A stretch of DNA of 64,000 nucleotides from an uncultured Roseovarius sp. (GCA_947499555.1 CANMOU010000001.1:434001-498000); one strand, 5' to 3'; positions 42,809 to 51,803 are shown, counted from the first letter of the stretch. The notes: a model not told the origin generated them from the sequence alone. Program-made: numbers and translations.

Positions 42809-44463
42809 TGGAAGCCGAGTACGTCATCGTCGGTGCCGGCAGCGCAGGCTGCGCCATGGCCTACCGGCTGAGCGAGGCTGGCCATTCGGTGCTTGTGATC
42901 GAACATGGCGGCACGGATGCAGGCCCTTTCATTCAGATGCCCGGCGCGCTCAGCTATCCGATGAACATGAGCATGTATGACTGGGGCTACCGCACCGAGC
43001 CTGAGCCGCATCTGAACAATCGCTGTCTTGCCGCGCCTCGTGGCAAGGTCATAGGCGGCTCTTCGTCGATCAATGGCATGGTTTATGTGCGCGGCCACGC
43101 GCGGGACTTTGATCATTGGCGCGATCAGGGGGCTGATGGTTGGGGGTATGCCGATGTGCTGCCCTATTTCAAACGGCAGGAAAACTGGACCGATGGCGGC
43201 CATGGGGGCGATCCGGACTGGCGCGGGCGGGCTGGCCCGTTGCATGTGACACGCGGTGCGATGGCCAATCCGCTCACCCGGGCCTTTATCGAGGCGGGTG
43301 GGCAGGCGGGATACCAGATCACGTCCGACTACAATGGCCAGCAGCAAGAGGGCTTTGGGCCCTTTGAGATGACCGTGCACAAGGGCCAGCGCTGGTCGGC
43401 TGCCAATGCCTATCTCAAACCGGCGTTGAAGAATGGCAAATGTGATGTCATCCGTGGGCTGGCCGGGCGCGTGATCATCAAGGATGGCCGCGCCACCGGC
43501 GTTGAAATAACCCGCCAAGGCCAACGCGAGGTGATCGGCGCGCGCGCCGAGGTGATCCTCTCAGCTTCGGCGTTTAACACCCCGAAATTGCTTATGCTTT
43601 CCGGTATTGGCCCGGCCGCGCATCTTGCCGAACATCAGATCGACGTGATCGCGGATCGCCCCGGTGTGGGCGGCAACCTGCAGGACCATCTGGAGGTTTA
43701 TGTACAGATGGCCGCAAGCCAGCCGGTAAGCCTTTACAAATACTGGAACCTGCCAGGCAAGGCATTGGTAGGGCTCACCTGGCTTTTGGGCAAGACCGGG
43801 CCGGGCGCGTCGAACCAGTTTGAATCCTGCGGCTTCATCCGCTCGGACAGGGGTGTGGATTACCCCGATGTGCAGTTCCACTTCCTGCCCATCGCGGTGC
43901 GCTATGATGGGCAGGCGGCAGCAGAGGGGCACGGATTTCAGGCTCATGTCGGCCCTATGCGTAGCGAAAGCCGGGGCCGTGTGAGCCTGCGCTCGGGAAA
44001 TCCGGCGGACGCCCCGGTGATCAAGTTCAATTACATGAGCGAAGACAGCGACTGGCGCGATTTCCGCCGCTGCATCCGGCTCACGCGGGAAATTTTTGAG
44101 CAGGACGCGTTCAAACCCTTTGTGCGCCACGAAATACAGCCCGGCGCGGCGCTGCAATCGGATGATGAGATAGACGGCTTCATCCGCGAACACGCTGAAA
44201 GCGCCTACCACCCTTGCGGCACCTGCCGAATGGGGCGGGCAGATGACAAGGACGCCGTAGTGGACCCCGAGGGGCGCGTGATTGGCGTGGCTGGGCTGCG
44301 TGTCGCCGACAGCTCTGTCTTTCCGCGCATTCCCAACGGCAATCTCAACGCGCCCTCGATCATGGTGGGCGAGAAGATGGCCGATCATGTCCTGGGTCAG
44401 CACCTGCCAGCCGAGAATGCCGAACCGTGGATTCATCCGCATTGGAAAACCGCACAGCGGTGA
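42805..44463 (+). CDS. betA: Choline dehydrogenase
   Basis: BetA, an FAD-dependent GMC oxidoreductase, oxidises choline to betaine aldehyde. The 552-residue protein has the FAD motif [19 protein letters not shown] near 5-25, GMC signature 1 ([24 protein letters not shown]) near 84-106, signature 2 ([18 protein letters not shown]) and the C-terminal active-site region [12 protein letters not shown] near 470 with its catalytic His. It is the last gene of the bet operon. betB (betaine aldehyde dehydrogenase) does not follow and must be elsewhere if present; BetA can also oxidise the aldehyde. Confidence 0.93.
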   Translation: MMEAEYVIVGAGSAGCAMAYRLSEAGHSVLVIEHGGTDAGPFIQMPGALSYPMNMSMYDWGYRTEPEPHLNNRCLAAPRGKVIGGSSSINGMVYVRGHARDFDHWRDQGADGWGYADVLPYFKRQENWTDGGHGGDPDWRGRAGPLHVTRGAMANPLTRAFIEAGGQAGYQITSDYNGQQQEGFGPFEMTVHKGQRWSAANAYLKPALKNGKCDVIRGLAGRVIIKDGRATGVEITRQGQREVIGARAEVILSASAFNTPKLLMLSGIGPAAHLAEHQIDVIADRPGVGGNLQDHLEVYVQMAASQPVSLYKYWNLPGKALVGLTWLLGKTGPGASNQFESCGFIRSDRGVDYPDVQFHFLPIAVRYDGQAAAEGHGFQAHVGPMRSESRGRVSLRSGNPADAPVIKFNYMSEDSDWRDFRRCIRLTREIFEQDAFKPFVRHEIQPGAALQSDDEIDGFIREHAESAYHPCGTCRMGRADDKDAVVDPEGRVIGVAGLRVADSSVFPRIPNGNLNAPSIMVGEKMADHVLGQHLPAENAEPWIHPHWKTAQR

Positions 44464-44547
44464 GCCTCAGATTGATCCGGATCAAGGTGTTCAGGCGGCG
44501 AATGGGCGACGCTTGGTGTGCTGACACATGACAAGAGGGAGATATCG

Positions 44548-44784
44548 ATGTCGCATACCCCGCATGAGCTTCACGAAGAGTTTCCGGACCACGCCGAGCG
44601 GATCACCGCGCTCAAGGTCTCAAGCGCGCATTTTGCCCGGCTGATGTACGAATATCACCAAGTCAACCGCGCCGTGCACAATGCCGAGACGAATGTGACA
44701 CCGGTCTCGGAGGCGGCTGAAACAGACATGCGCAAAACCCGCGCGCGGCTGAAGGATGAGATTTATCAGATGCTTGTGGGGTGA
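44548..44784 (+). CDS. DUF465 (YdcH-like) small protein
   Basis: The 78-residue acidic/helical protein begins at ATG 44548, with GAGGGAG upstream. The pattern HELHEEFPDHAERITALKVSSAHFARLMYEYHQVNRAVHNAE (in parts) and the C-terminal LKDEIYQML match DUF465, a family of short coiled-coil proteins of unknown function. It follows betA after 84 bases with a separate RBS. The next 142 bases to the IclR stop contain nothing I can name. Confidence 0.88.
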   Translation: MSHTPHELHEEFPDHAERITALKVSSAHFARLMYEYHQVNRAVHNAETNVTPVSEAAETDMRKTRARLKDEIYQMLVG

Positions 44785-44926
44785 AGCGTTGGGCGGTGGC
44801 TTTCAGCCCATTCTTCCGAATGCTGCGAGACGTTCGAATGTCCGACGTTGCACTTTTGTTTGTGTGTAGCGGAGGTCAGCTCAAATCAGATTTAGAAGAG
44901 GCCCACATTCGAAGACCACCTAAAAA

Positions 44927-45688
44927 TTAGCCTGATATTTTGGCATCCTGCGCCGGGTCCCAGCCCAAATTTGCAGACATTTCACGCGCAATATGGGAGA
45001 TCTGGGGACCAAGTTTTTCGCGGAACGCTGGCGTAAAGACCCGTACCGATCCGGTTGCACCGATGGACATCGTGGAACCTGGCCCGCTTGGCGCAAGAGG
45101 AGCTGCCACCGAACACATGCCGCGCTCAATCTCTTCCACGCATTCTGCGAAGCCGCGCTTGCGAATGGTGTCAAACTCGGCTTCCAAGTCCTGCACGTTT
45201 GTCAGGGTGAATTCGGTATAGGCGCGCAGCCGGCCTTCCATTTCGCCGGTTAAAAACAAGTCGGGTGAGAATGCGGCAACGGCCTTAGAGCAAGAACAGG
45301 CATGCAAGGGTCGTTTCCCTAAACCGGGATGGAGATAGGAGACCCCAGTGTCAGGTGTTTCAACGTGAATAATTTCCACGGATTTTCCGCGCAGACGGGA
45401 CAGGAAAAATGCGGTGCCATATTGTTTAGCGGCTTGCTTTAGCGCAGGCGCAATCACCTCAAGCAGTGCCCGGTCAGAGTGGTCACTTTTCGTGATCCGC
45501 TTCAGGCGGGAGCCGATTGTGAATGTACCACGGGAAACAGGTTCCAGAAGACCCACACCGACGAGGTCCTGCACCAACCGGTAGGCAGACGGCTTAGGCA
45601 GGTCAGAATGGGCGCAAATCTCAGCCACTGTTGCCTCGCCTTTTTGTGCAACAACTTCGAGGATGAAGGTCAGGCGTTCCAGGTGCAT
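44927..45688 (-). CDS. IclR-family regulator divergent from the sulfur cluster
   Basis: The product has 253 residues from the ATG at 45688, with AAGG eight bases upstream; an in-frame TTG at 45745 is less likely. The N-terminal winged helix (LERLTFILEVVAQKGEATVAEICAHSDLPKPSAYRLVQDLVG in parts) covers residues 1-60. The IclR effector domain follows, with GTAFFLSRLRGKSVEIIHVE, HACSCSKAVAAF and the C-terminal FGPQ-like region (VRVFTPAFREKLGPQISHIAREM). It is divergent from the methanethiol oxidase gene across 72 bases and is the obvious regulator of the eight-gene run. The inducer is unknown. HACSCSKA contains two Cys in the ligand pocket region. Confidence 0.9.
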   Translation of the reverse strand: MHLERLTFILEVVAQKGEATVAEICAHSDLPKPSAYRLVQDLVGVGLLEPVSRGTFTIGSRLKRITKSDHSDRALLEVIAPALKQAAKQYGTAFFLSRLRGKSVEIIHVETPDTGVSYLHPGLGKRPLHACSCSKAVAAFSPDLFLTGEMEGRLRAYTEFTLTNVQDLEAEFDTIRKRGFAECVEEIERGMCSVAAPLAPSGPGSTMSIGATGSVRVFTPAFREKLGPQISHIAREMSANLGWDPAQDAKISG

Positions 45689-45700
45689 ATTTTTACCTTG

Positions 45701-45730
45701 CGAGAATCTTTTTATCAGATTACGAGAATC
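45701..45730. promoter_or_regulatory. Direct repeat CGAGAATC in the IclR/mtoX divergent promoter region
   Basis: CGAGAATC occurs exactly at 45701-45708 and 45723-45730, 22 bases start to start (about two helical turns). It lies between the IclR start at 45688 and the methanethiol oxidase start at 45761. A dimeric or tetrameric regulator site is likely; IclR as the binder is inference from position. Confidence 0.5.
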
Positions 45731-45760
45731 CTCAAGTGATCGCAAGGGAGGATTGTGAAG

Positions 45761-47116
45761 ATGGACGGAGCATGTTGTGGCCCGGGGTATGCAAGCCCGG
45801 CCGAGGCGATCAAAGCGCCGCGTGAAAAACTGCTATACACCATCGCCATCTACACCGGGACCGGCATCCAGAAGCCTGACTATCTGGCGACGGTAGATGC
45901 AGATCCCGAAAGCCCCACTTATTCACAAGTCATCCATCGCTTAGAGATGCCCGGCATCGGGGATGAGTTGCATCACATGGGTTGGAATGCCTGTTCTTCC
46001 TGCCACGACGACGCGGGTATGAGCCGTAACTACCTGCTGGTGCCAGGCGTGCGGTCCAACAATATCCATGTGATCGACACAGCGACGGACCCGTTTGCAC
46101 CGCGCCTTCATAAGGTGATTGACGGGGCCGAGATCAAGTCAAAAACCAATCTGAGCGGCCCGCACACGGTGCATTGTCTGGGCTCTGAGATCATCATTTC
46201 CTTCCTAGGAGACGCACAGGGCGAAGCGCCCGGTGGCTATCTGCACCTCAACAAAGAATTCGAGATCGTTGGTCGTTGGGAAAACTCAATGGGCGATATC
46301 CCCTTCGGCTATGATTTTTGGTACCAGCCGCGCCACAACGTGATGGTCAGTTCGGAATGGGCGGCCCCCAACACATTCATGCCAGGGTTTGATCTGGAGG
46401 AAGTGGGCCACCTGAAATACGGTCGCCGCCTGCACATCTGGGATTTTGAGAAAAAGGTGCCGGTCGAGACGATGTATCTCGGCGAAGACGGCCTGATCCC
46501 GTTGGAAGTAAAGTTTCTGCATGATCCCGACAGTTCGCATGGGTTCTGCGGTGCCGCGCTCAGCGCCAATGTCATCCATTTCTGGAAGTCCGAAGCAGGG
46601 AAATGGGAATGGGAAAAAATCATTGATGTGGAGAATGAGCCGCATCCCGAATGGCCGATCCCCGTTCCCGGAGTGATGTCGGCCATCCTTGTATCGATGG
46701 ACGACAAATACCTCTACCTCAACAACTGGCTGCATGGCGATATGCGCCAATACGACATCTCTGATCCGCATAAACCGGTACTGACGGGGCAGGTCTGGAT
46801 GGGCGGGCTTTTGGGTAAAGCGCCCGAGGTCAACGGTGTCAAAGTGGCAGGCGGGCCGCAGATGTATCAGCTCTCGCTTGATGGCAAGCGGCTCTATGTC
46901 ACGACCTCGCTGTTCTCGACCTGGGACAACCAATTCTATCCAGAGATACGCACGCAGGGTGGCGTCATGCTGATGATCGACTGTGATGTCGAAAACGGCG
47001 GTATGAAAATCAACGAAGATTTCGTTGTTGATTTCGGCCAGGAACCAAATGGCCCCAGTCGTTGCCATGAAACCCGCTATCCCGGTGGCGACTGCACAAG
47101 CGACATCTGGCTGTGA
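45761..47116 (+). CDS. mtoX: SBP56 / methanethiol oxidase, cytosolic type
   Basis: The 451-residue protein is a selenium-binding-protein-56 homolog, a family shown to oxidise methanethiol to formaldehyde, H2O2 and H2S in Hyphomicrobium and humans. It closely follows the animal SELENBP1 pattern: CCGPGYASPAEAIKAPRE, IHRLEMPGIGDELHHMGWNACSSC (in parts), GYDFWYQPRHNVMVSSEWAAP, NNWLHGDMRQYDISDP, AGGPQMYQLSLDGKRLY and RYPGGDCTSDIW. There is no signal peptide, whereas the Hyphomicrobium enzyme is periplasmic. The ATG at 45761 (GGGAGG upstream) is chosen over the GTG at 45755. The stop overlaps the ferredoxin start. Confidence 0.88.
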   Translation: MDGACCGPGYASPAEAIKAPREKLLYTIAIYTGTGIQKPDYLATVDADPESPTYSQVIHRLEMPGIGDELHHMGWNACSSCHDDAGMSRNYLLVPGVRSNNIHVIDTATDPFAPRLHKVIDGAEIKSKTNLSGPHTVHCLGSEIIISFLGDAQGEAPGGYLHLNKEFEIVGRWENSMGDIPFGYDFWYQPRHNVMVSSEWAAPNTFMPGFDLEEVGHLKYGRRLHIWDFEKKVPVETMYLGEDGLIPLEVKFLHDPDSSHGFCGAALSANVIHFWKSEAGKWEWEKIIDVENEPHPEWPIPVPGVMSAILVSMDDKYLYLNNWLHGDMRQYDISDPHKPVLTGQVWMGGLLGKAPEVNGVKVAGGPQMYQLSLDGKRLYVTTSLFSTWDNQFYPEIRTQGGVMLMIDCDVENGGMKINEDFVVDFGQEPNGPSRCHETRYPGGDCTSDIWL

Positions 47117-47481
47117 GCGAGACGCGCACCATCACAATCGCCAACCGCGATGATGCGACCTATCAGGTCGACGCCCGCCGTCCGTTGCTGGACGCTTTGC
47201 GCGAACAGGGTGTCGATCTGCCCTATGGCTGCAAATACGGCGGCTGCATCACCTGTGCTGCCAAATTGACCTCTGGCGAAGTGGATCAGCGCCGCCAGGT
47301 GGCGTTGAACAATCGCCAGATCAACAATGGCTATGTCTTGCTGTGTGTGGCCCGCGCTTTGAGCGATTGCACTTTGGAGATTGGCGTCGAAAGCCACGAC
47401 AAACTTTATCGCAACCCCTTCCTTGATCCGCTGGAGCCGCATGAGCTCAAGGCGGACATCGCGACCCCTAAGGAGGCCTAG
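47113..47481 (+). CDS. Plant-type [2Fe-2S] ferredoxin in the sulfur cluster
   Basis: The 122-residue protein has the cluster motif YGCKYGGCITCAAKL (C-x4-C-x2-C, Cys near 36, 41, 44) with the fourth Cys in VLLCVARAL near 74. This spacing is that of plant-type/phthalate-dioxygenase-reductase ferredoxins. The C-terminus extends past the core (NPFLDPLEPHELKADIATPK). It starts with GTG in an overlap of four bases with mtoX. It may pass electrons to or from an oxygenase-type step; no partner reductase is in the cluster. Confidence 0.88.
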   Translation: MSETRTITIANRDDATYQVDARRPLLDALREQGVDLPYGCKYGGCITCAAKLTSGEVDQRRQVALNNRQINNGYVLLCVARALSDCTLEIGVESHDKLYRNPFLDPLEPHELKADIATPKEA

Positions 47482-47946
47482 ATGCCCGAAGCCGACATAG
47501 ATCATCTGTATCACTACGCGCCGGAATATCTGGCGGAGATCCTGCGTTCGGTCAAAACCATTGCGATGGTGGGCGCCAGTGGCGACAAGACCAAGTTCAG
47601 CTATGGCGTGCTGCGTGTGCTGCACGAAACCGGCTACGACATGATCCCGGTGAACCCAAACCCAAAGCTGACCGAAATCCGCGGCATACCTGTCGTTCAT
47701 TCGCTGGAAGAGATCGACCGGCCCGTGGATATGGTTGAGGTATTCCGCCCGAAAGAAGAGTTATACGCGATCACCGAGAAAGCCATTGCAATCGGCGCCA
47801 AGGTGCTCTGGGGACAAATCGGGGTTTATGATGACCGCGCGGCGAAACTGGCCGAAGAAGCAGGCCTGAAAGTGGTGATGAACCGCTGCCCCAAGATCGA
47901 GCTGTTCCGCCCGTTCTGGAAGCCCCGTCTTGACCTCGCGATTTGA
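47482..47946 (+). CDS. CoA-binding (YccU-like) protein
   Basis: The 154-residue protein has a Rossmann-type CoA_binding_2 domain: TIAMVGASGDKTKFSYGVLRVLHETGYDMIPVNPNP (in parts) near 25-60, VDMVEVFRPKEEL and KVLWGQIGVYDDRAAKLAEEAGLKVVMNRCPKIE (in parts), with the family's conserved Cys near 144 in NRCPKIE. Such proteins bind CoA and are often in CoA-thioester operons. It starts directly after the ferredoxin stop and precedes the rhodanese gene. Confidence 0.85.
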   Translation: MPEADIDHLYHYAPEYLAEILRSVKTIAMVGASGDKTKFSYGVLRVLHETGYDMIPVNPNPKLTEIRGIPVVHSLEEIDRPVDMVEVFRPKEELYAITEKAIAIGAKVLWGQIGVYDDRAAKLAEEAGLKVVMNRCPKIELFRPFWKPRLDLAI

Positions 47947-48068
47947 CTGAGAGCGGCACAGAAACTCATGTGGCCTCTGCTTGTGCTTGCGGGTGTAGCG
48001 GGCCCCTGGACTGGCCGCTCACCGCAATACTGGACTGGTTTAAAACCAATCGAAAAAGGAAACCAAAC

Positions 48069-48458
48069 ATGGCTCAGACGATCACCAAAAGCGTGAAAGA
48101 CATCGTAAAGGCGGCCTTGTCAGCGGTGCCAGCGATCAGTGCCGACGAGGCATTGGCCTTGGTAGGCTCGCCCGATCACGTTTTTGTCGATCTGCGCGAT
48201 GGCACGGAACAGGTCAAAACCGGTGTCATTGCGGGTGCCATAACGTCGTCGCGCGGCATGATGGAATTTCATATCGACCCGGAAAGTCCGGCGCACAAGC
48301 CGGAGTTCAATCAAGATAAGACTTACGTGTTCTATTGTGCATCGGGTGGGCGTTCTGCCATGGCGGCGGTGGTGGCCATGGAAATGGGGCTGTCGCCCGT
48401 TGTGAACCTGACCGGAGGCGTTGGCGCCTGGAAAAAGGCCGGGGGCGCGCTGGAGTAA
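48069..48458 (+). CDS. Rhodanese-domain sulfurtransferase
   Basis: The 129-residue single-domain rhodanese starts at ATG 48069 with AAGGA upstream. The active-site loop is YCASGGRSA with the catalytic Cys near 90 (C-A-S-G-G-R-S, a rhodanese pattern). HVFVDLRDGTEQVKTGVIAGAI gives the first half of the fold. It would transfer sulfane sulfur between thiols, feeding or draining the persulfide dioxygenase encoded three bases downstream. A 13-base palindrome TGGTTTAAAACCA (48037-48049) lies upstream, a possible processing or operator site. Confidence 0.88.
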   Translation: MAQTITKSVKDIVKAALSAVPAISADEALALVGSPDHVFVDLRDGTEQVKTGVIAGAITSSRGMMEFHIDPESPAHKPEFNQDKTYVFYCASGGRSAMAAVVAMEMGLSPVVNLTGGVGAWKKAGGALE

Positions 48459-48461
48459 ATC

Positions 48462-49358
48462 ATGGAACCTTCAACAAATTTCCCAAATCTCAACATGGCA
48501 ACAAAGCCTGAGGTCGAAGGATTTTTTGATCCCGCAAGCAATACGATTTCCTATGTCGTCAAAGACCCCGCAACAGGCGCCTGTGCGATCATCGACAGCG
48601 TTTTGGACATGGATTATGCAGCAGGGCGGATCACCTACGACAGTGCGGATCGTTTGATTGACGCCATTCAGACCCAAGATTTGTCACTGGAATGGATCAT
48701 CGAAACGCATGTCCATGCCGATCACCTGTCTGCGGCACCCTATATTCAGGGTAGGCTGGGTGGCAAAATCGGTGTGGGCGCAGGCATCAAGGAAATTCAG
48801 GACACCTTCGGCAAGATTTTCAATGAAGGTACAGAATTTCAACGCGATGGGTCGCAGTTTGATGCTTTGTTCGAGGATGGCGACACCTACTCCATTGGCG
48901 AAATGACCGCCTTTGTGATTGCCACGCCGGGCCACACACCCGCCTGCATGGTGCATGTGATTGGCGACGCCGCCTTTGCCGGTGACACGCTCTTTATGCC
49001 CGACGGCGGCTCTGCGCGCGCTGATTTCCCAGGGGGTGATGCAGGGCAGCTTTACGATTCCATCCAAACGGTGCTGAGCCTGCCGGACGAGATGCGCCTG
49101 TTCATCTGCCACGACTATGGTCCCGGTGGGCGCGCCATTGCCTGGGAGACCACCATTGGCCAGCAACGCGCCGACAACATCCATGTGGGTGCTGGCAAAT
49201 CGCGCGAAGATTTCATCAAGTTCCGCACCGAGCGTGACGCACAACTGGCGATGCCCAAACTGATTATTCCGTCTCTGCAAGTGAATATGCGGGCGGGTGA
49301 AATCCCGTGCGACGAAAGTGGCGCGCCGATGCTGAAAGTTCCACTCAATGGCTTATGA
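48462..49358 (+). CDS. Metallo-beta-lactamase-fold persulfide dioxygenase-like protein
   Basis: The 298-residue protein has the MBL motif THVHADHLSAAPYIQ near residues 81-95, ATPGHTPACMVHVIGDAAFAGDTLFMPDGGSAR (in parts, second His and Asp ligands) and FICHDYGPGGRAIAWETTIGQQRADN (in parts, third His). The layout matches ETHE1/Blh-type proteins that oxidise glutathione persulfide to sulfite, or bind sulfide-derived thiols. In the cluster it would remove the sulfur released by the methanethiol oxidase. The C-terminus (LIIPSLQVNMRAGEIPCDESGAPMLKVPLN, in parts) is the subfamily tail. It is preceded by the rhodanese and followed by the enoyl-CoA hydratase. Confidence 0.85.
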   Translation: MEPSTNFPNLNMATKPEVEGFFDPASNTISYVVKDPATGACAIIDSVLDMDYAAGRITYDSADRLIDAIQTQDLSLEWIIETHVHADHLSAAPYIQGRLGGKIGVGAGIKEIQDTFGKIFNEGTEFQRDGSQFDALFEDGDTYSIGEMTAFVIATPGHTPACMVHVIGDAAFAGDTLFMPDGGSARADFPGGDAGQLYDSIQTVLSLPDEMRLFICHDYGPGGRAIAWETTIGQQRADNIHVGAGKSREDFIKFRTERDAQLAMPKLIIPSLQVNMRAGEIPCDESGAPMLKVPLNGL

Positions 49359-49365
49359 GGGCGAA

Positions 49366-50166
49366 ATGCAAAACGATGATCTGATCTTGCGGACCGACAC
49401 CGATGGCGTTGCCGTTCTGACTCTGAACGCGCCCAAGTCGATTAATGCGTTGTCAGAGGCGATGCTACGCGCTCTGTCAGACACATTTGACCAAATCGCA
49501 GAAGATCGCAGTGTCAAAGCGGTAATCCTGCGTAGCGGCGGGAACCACTTTTGTGCCGGTCATAACCTCAAAGAAATGTCAGCGCGCAGGGCGGATGCCG
49601 ACGGTGGATTTCAGTATTTCCAAGACCTGTTTGCCACATGTTCGGCGATGATGCTTCGGGTGGTGCGATTGCCCCAACCGGTAATCGCCGAGGTCAAGGG
49701 GATTGCCACAGCGGCGGGGTGTCAGCTTGTTGCGTCCTGTGATCTGGCGGTGGCCGCCGACAACGCAACCTTCGCGACATCAGGCGTGAACATCGGACTG
49801 TTCTGCTCAACCCCTATGGTCGCGCTTTCCCGGAATGTCCCGCGCAAGATGGCGATGGAGATGCTGCTATTGGGGGAATTCCTGCCCGCCGCACGTGTCG
49901 CTGAAATGGGCTTGGTGAACCGAGTGGTCCCTTTGTCAGAGCTCGAAACAACTTCCATGGAGATGGCCCGTATCATCGCTGACAAATCCCCTTCGGCCGT
50001 CAAAATCGGCAAGCGGGCCTTTTATGAGCAGGCCGAAATGCCTTTGGAAGAGGCCTATGCCTTTGCCGGTCGCACGATGGCGGAAAACATGATGGCAAAA
50101 GACGCCGAGGCCGGTATCGGCGCCTTCACCCGCAAAGAACCGATGCCGGAATGGACCGGGGAATGA
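49366..50166 (+). CDS. Enoyl-CoA hydratase/isomerase family protein (ECHDC3-like)
   Basis: The product has 266 residues from the ATG at 49366, with GAGGG five bases upstream; an ATG at 49348 overlaps the preceding gene. It is a crotonase-fold protein: HFCAGHNLKEMSARRADADGGF, VIAEVKGIATAAGCQLVASCDLAVA, and FATSGVNIGLFCSTPMVALSRN. In standard hydratases two Glu (rat crotonase E144 and E164) are catalytic. The first aligns here with Gly in FATSGV, while MAMEMLLLGE keeps the second. This matches ECHDC3 proteins, whose reaction is unclear. In this context a DmdD-like or acryloyl-CoA step is possible. It may not hydrate classical substrates. Confidence 0.85.
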   Translation: MQNDDLILRTDTDGVAVLTLNAPKSINALSEAMLRALSDTFDQIAEDRSVKAVILRSGGNHFCAGHNLKEMSARRADADGGFQYFQDLFATCSAMMLRVVRLPQPVIAEVKGIATAAGCQLVASCDLAVAADNATFATSGVNIGLFCSTPMVALSRNVPRKMAMEMLLLGEFLPAARVAEMGLVNRVVPLSELETTSMEMARIIADKSPSAVKIGKRAFYEQAEMPLEEAYAFAGRTMAENMMAKDAEAGIGAFTRKEPMPEWTGE

Positions 50167-51773
50167 TGTACGAGGGCGCGGAGCTTGCCCGTAACGCAGC
50201 AAACCACACGGCCCTGTCACCAGTCTCGATCCTCAAACGCGTCGAGCGCGTGCATCCAGAGCTTCCGGCGCAATTCCATGGCCGCATCCGGCGCAACTGG
50301 GGCGAGGTTGCAGTACGGTGCAAACGTCTGGCCTCTGCCCTGGCACAACGCGGTATCGGCAAGGGCGATACCGTTGCCCTGATCGCGCCGAACATCCCCG
50401 AGGCGCTGGAATGCGCACTGGCTGTACCTATGCTGGGTGCGGTTCTGAACGCCAACAACACAAGGCTGGATGCAGGCACGATCGCTTATATTCTGGACCA
50501 CGGTGAAGCGAGGGTTCTGCTGGTCGATACCGAATTTTCGGCGGTTGCAGCCGAAGCGATTGCGCAGTCGGGTCGTGACCTTTTGATCGTCGATATCGAA
50601 GATAGCGAAGGACCGGGCGGCGAGAAAATCGGCGCACTGACCTATGATGCCCTGCTGGCCGAGGGCGACGCGGACTTCGCCTATGCCCTACCGGATGACG
50701 AATGGGATGCACTTGTCCTGAACTATACCTCTGGCACCACAGGACGGCCCAAGGGCGTTGTCTATTCCCATCGCGGTGCCTGGACCAATGCGGTCAACAA
50801 CGTCGTCACCTGGGAAATGCCGCATCATCCGGTCTACCTTTGGACGTTGCCACTGTTTCACTGCAACGGCTGGTGTTTTCCCTGGACCATCACCATGCTT
50901 GCCGGAACCCATGTGTTCCTGCGCGCGCCCCGGGCCGATGCGATCTATGATGCCTTTGCAGATCACGGTGTCACCCATCTGTGCGGCGCGCCGATCATCA
51001 TGTCGATGATCTCGAGCGCGGCGGAGAAACGCGGCTTTCCGCAAAAGATAAAGATGATGACCGCCGCCGCCCCTCCGCCTGCCAGCGTGATCGCGGGGAT
51101 GGAGGCGATGGGTATTTCTATCACGCACGTCTATGGCCTGACCGAAGTCTATGGCCCGGCCGTTGTTTGCGCGGAGAAACCCGATTGGGCAGCACTGCCA
51201 CCGGAAGAACAGGCAAGCCTGAAAGCCCGCCAAGGCGTCGCGTATGAATTGCAGGAAGACGTGCTGGTTCTGAACCCCGACACCGGCGAGCCAGTTCCAT
51301 GGGATGGCGAAACGTTGGGCGAGATTGTGTTTCGCGGCAACATCGTCATGAAGGGCTATCTGAAAGCGCCCGAAGAGACTGCCAAAGCCTTCAAGGATGG
51401 CTGGTTCTGGTCAGGCGACATCGCGGTGCAGCACACCGATGGCTATATCGAGATCCGGGATCGGTCCAAAGACATCATCATCTCGGGCGGGGAAAACATT
51501 TCGTCCATCGAGGTGGAAAAGGCGCTTTATTCGCACCCTGCCGTCAGCCTCTGTGCCGTCGTGGCGATGCCGGACGAGAAATGGGGCGAAGTGCCTTGCG
51601 CCTTTGTCGAGCTTTCCGGCGAGGCCACGGAGAATGAGCTTCTAGCCCATGCCAAGACCCGCCTTGCCGGCTACCAACGCCCCAAGAAAGTGATTTTCGG
51701 CGAACTGCCCAAAACCACCACCGGGAAAATCCGCAAAAACGAACTCCGCGATTTGGTCCGCCCGAAAAGCTGA
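50166..51773 (+). CDS. AMP-forming acyl-CoA synthetase (DmdB-like)
   Basis: The 535-residue enzyme of the ANL superfamily has AMP-binding motif YTSGTTGRPKGVVYSHRG near 187-204, HVYGLTEVYGPAVVC, the hinge WFWSGDIAVQHTDGYIEIRDRSKDIIISGGENISS (in parts, near 417-445) and the catalytic Lys in PKTTTGKIRKNELR near 526. This subtype is shared with the methylmercaptopropionyl-CoA ligase DmdB and fatty-acyl ligases. In the cluster it probably activates a short-chain or methylthio acid to its CoA thioester. The start lies in the TGATG overlap with the preceding stop. Confidence 0.85.
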   Translation: MYEGAELARNAANHTALSPVSILKRVERVHPELPAQFHGRIRRNWGEVAVRCKRLASALAQRGIGKGDTVALIAPNIPEALECALAVPMLGAVLNANNTRLDAGTIAYILDHGEARVLLVDTEFSAVAAEAIAQSGRDLLIVDIEDSEGPGGEKIGALTYDALLAEGDADFAYALPDDEWDALVLNYTSGTTGRPKGVVYSHRGAWTNAVNNVVTWEMPHHPVYLWTLPLFHCNGWCFPWTITMLAGTHVFLRAPRADAIYDAFADHGVTHLCGAPIIMSMISSAAEKRGFPQKIKMMTAAAPPPASVIAGMEAMGISITHVYGLTEVYGPAVVCAEKPDWAALPPEEQASLKARQGVAYELQEDVLVLNPDTGEPVPWDGETLGEIVFRGNIVMKGYLKAPEETAKAFKDGWFWSGDIAVQHTDGYIEIRDRSKDIIISGGENISSIEVEKALYSHPAVSLCAVVAMPDEKWGEVPCAFVELSGEATENELLAHAKTRLAGYQRPKKVIFGELPKTTTGKIRKNELRDLVRPKS

Positions 51774-51803
51774 TCCCCCATCACATAAAACTGGATACAC
51801 GTC

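Noticed and set aside
47943-48068. N-terminal extension of the rhodanese with a Cys-rich ACACGCSG segment
   Set aside because: It needs a TTG start in the preceding stop, while ATG 48069 has a good ribosome-binding site and fits the rhodanese domain.
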